DNA of 64,000 nt from GCA-2697345 sp002697345. Lineage in GTDB: Bacteria; Pseudomonadota; Alphaproteobacteria; Rhodobacterales; Rhodobacteraceae. The notes beneath the pieces are model-generated. The model did no database searches, was not told where the DNA came from, and was given only the letters and a program-made list of their open reading frames with translations. Position 1 is the first letter of the stretch. Every line of letters begins with the position of its first letter. The stretch is from positions 1,850,623 through 1,914,622 of the forward strand of contig CALSNB010000001.1 of NCBI GenBank assembly GCA_943787605.1. Direction: 5' to 3'. Position numbers and translations under genes: made by a program. Positions 63,698-64,000 of this stretch are shown in pieces.

Positions 63698-64000
63698 CTA
63701 AGAAGTGTGTAACTCCAAAATTTCAAGTTTAACAATTTTCAAGGTTTCTTGATGAGTTGCACCAAGGTTAACTTTTGGAGCTGCACCCTCTTCATGGGCT
63801 TGCAGAAAACGTTCAGCGCACAAACACCATTGATCCCCGGCCTTTAACCCCGGAAAGTTAAATTCTGGGCGAGGTGTTGAGAGGTCATTACCAAGGTATT
63901 TTGACATTGCTAGGAATTCATCTGTCATTATAGCGCATACAGTGTGTTTTCCTGCATCAGAAGAGCCTGTATCACAACAACCTGTCCTATAGTAACCCGT
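63698..64000 (-). CDS. DUF2237 family protein, N-terminus beyond the window
   Basis: The C-terminal ~100 residues of a small cytosolic protein; the 5' end lies past the right edge. The visible part reads TGYYRTGCCDTGSSDAGKHT, VCAIMTDEFLAMSKYLGNDLS, TPRPEFNFPGLKAGDQWCLC, and AHEEGAAPKVNLGATHQETL in order. The first internal ATG (63928) is not the start, because the coding frame and the conserved GCCDTG segment continue upstream. Several Cys (GCC, CAI, CLC) might bind metal, but the family has no known function. Confidence 0.88.
   Translation of the reverse strand, partial: TGYYRTGCCDTGSSDAGKHTVCAIMTDEFLAMSKYLGNDLSTPRPEFNFPGLKAGDQWCLCAERFLQAHEEGAAPKVNLGATHQETLKIVKLEILELHTS

Noticed and set aside
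1..64000. CRISPR arrays, insertion sequences, prophage or integrative elements
   Set aside because: No spaced direct repeats, transposase, integrase or phage structural genes were seen; the single tRNA has no adjacent integrase or duplicated 3' end that I could find.

Overview
The window is a gene-dense, AT-rich stretch (by eye a little under 40% G+C) of a bacterial chromosome, almost certainly from a marine Rhodobacterales (Alphaproteobacteria) lineage with a streamlined, low-GC genome. The strongest signs are a SAM/SAH-type riboswitch in front of metK (a class known from Rhodobacterales), the linkage irr | fabA-fabB-fabI, the order miaB-phoH-ybeY-corC-lnt-metK-trmB, the order aroA-cmk-rpsA-ihfB-lapA-trpF-trpB, a class I lysyl-tRNA synthetase, a ChvI/ChvG-like two-component pair, and two mitochondrial-type complex I accessory proteins (NDUFS4-like and the CHCC zinc-finger NDUFS6-like). 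I saw no IS element, prophage, integrase or CRISPR array.

Layout. 0-5 kb: the start of ettA, then nadD, a PBP4-type D-Ala-D-Ala carboxypeptidase, a TerB-like protein, lysK and a small exported protein. 5-9 kb: uvrB, the NDUFS4-like gene and an MFS transporter. 9-13.4 kb: a four-gene nitrogen operon made of a GATase, a GXGXG protein, an FMN glutamate-synthase-like protein and a GSIII/GmaS-like ligase. This is the glxBCD-glnT / mgsABC-gmaS arrangement, and it probably makes N-methylglutamate or a related gamma-glutamyl compound. 13.5-22.8 kb: a DUF429 gene, tRNA-Arg(UCU), nth, a Gfo/Idh oxidoreductase, a frameshifted DgcA/TMADH-like demethylase, a ChvG/ChvI-like pair, an RsmJ-like rRNA methyltransferase and two small exported proteins.

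22.8-32.4 kb is the most accessory-looking part. A YtcJ-type amidohydrolase and an M81 (MlrC-like) metallopeptidase lie divergent from a complete oligopeptide-type ABC importer (binding protein, two permeases, a fused double ATPase), followed by an atypical SDR. Together they look like an uptake-and-hydrolysis module for peptides or amides of unknown identity. 32.4-44.5 kb: a sulfite-oxidase-like molybdoenzyme, irr, fabA-fabB-fabI, a haloacid dehalogenase, a Ser/Thr dehydratase, pcaD-pobA for 4-hydroxybenzoate, a Zn alcohol dehydrogenase, an enolase-superfamily dehydratase, an adenosine-kinase-like PfkB protein and a HIT protein.

44.5-64 kb is conserved housekeeping: the CHCC zinc-finger gene and polA, DUF1285, a 2-hydroxyacid oxidase, then the miaB-to-trmB run for tRNA modification, RNA maturation, envelope and SAM supply. 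After it come aroA, cmk, rpsA, ihfB, lapA, trpF, trpB and a truncated DUF2237 gene. TTG start codons are frequent here (phoH, lnt, trmB, aroA).

The points most worth a second look are the peptide/amide module, the mgsABC-gmaS-like operon without adjacent N-methylglutamate dehydrogenase genes, the single-base frameshift in the demethylase, the SAM/SAH riboswitch, and several perfect palindromes in intergenic DNA. All functions were assigned by reading motifs and family resemblance; no database search was run.
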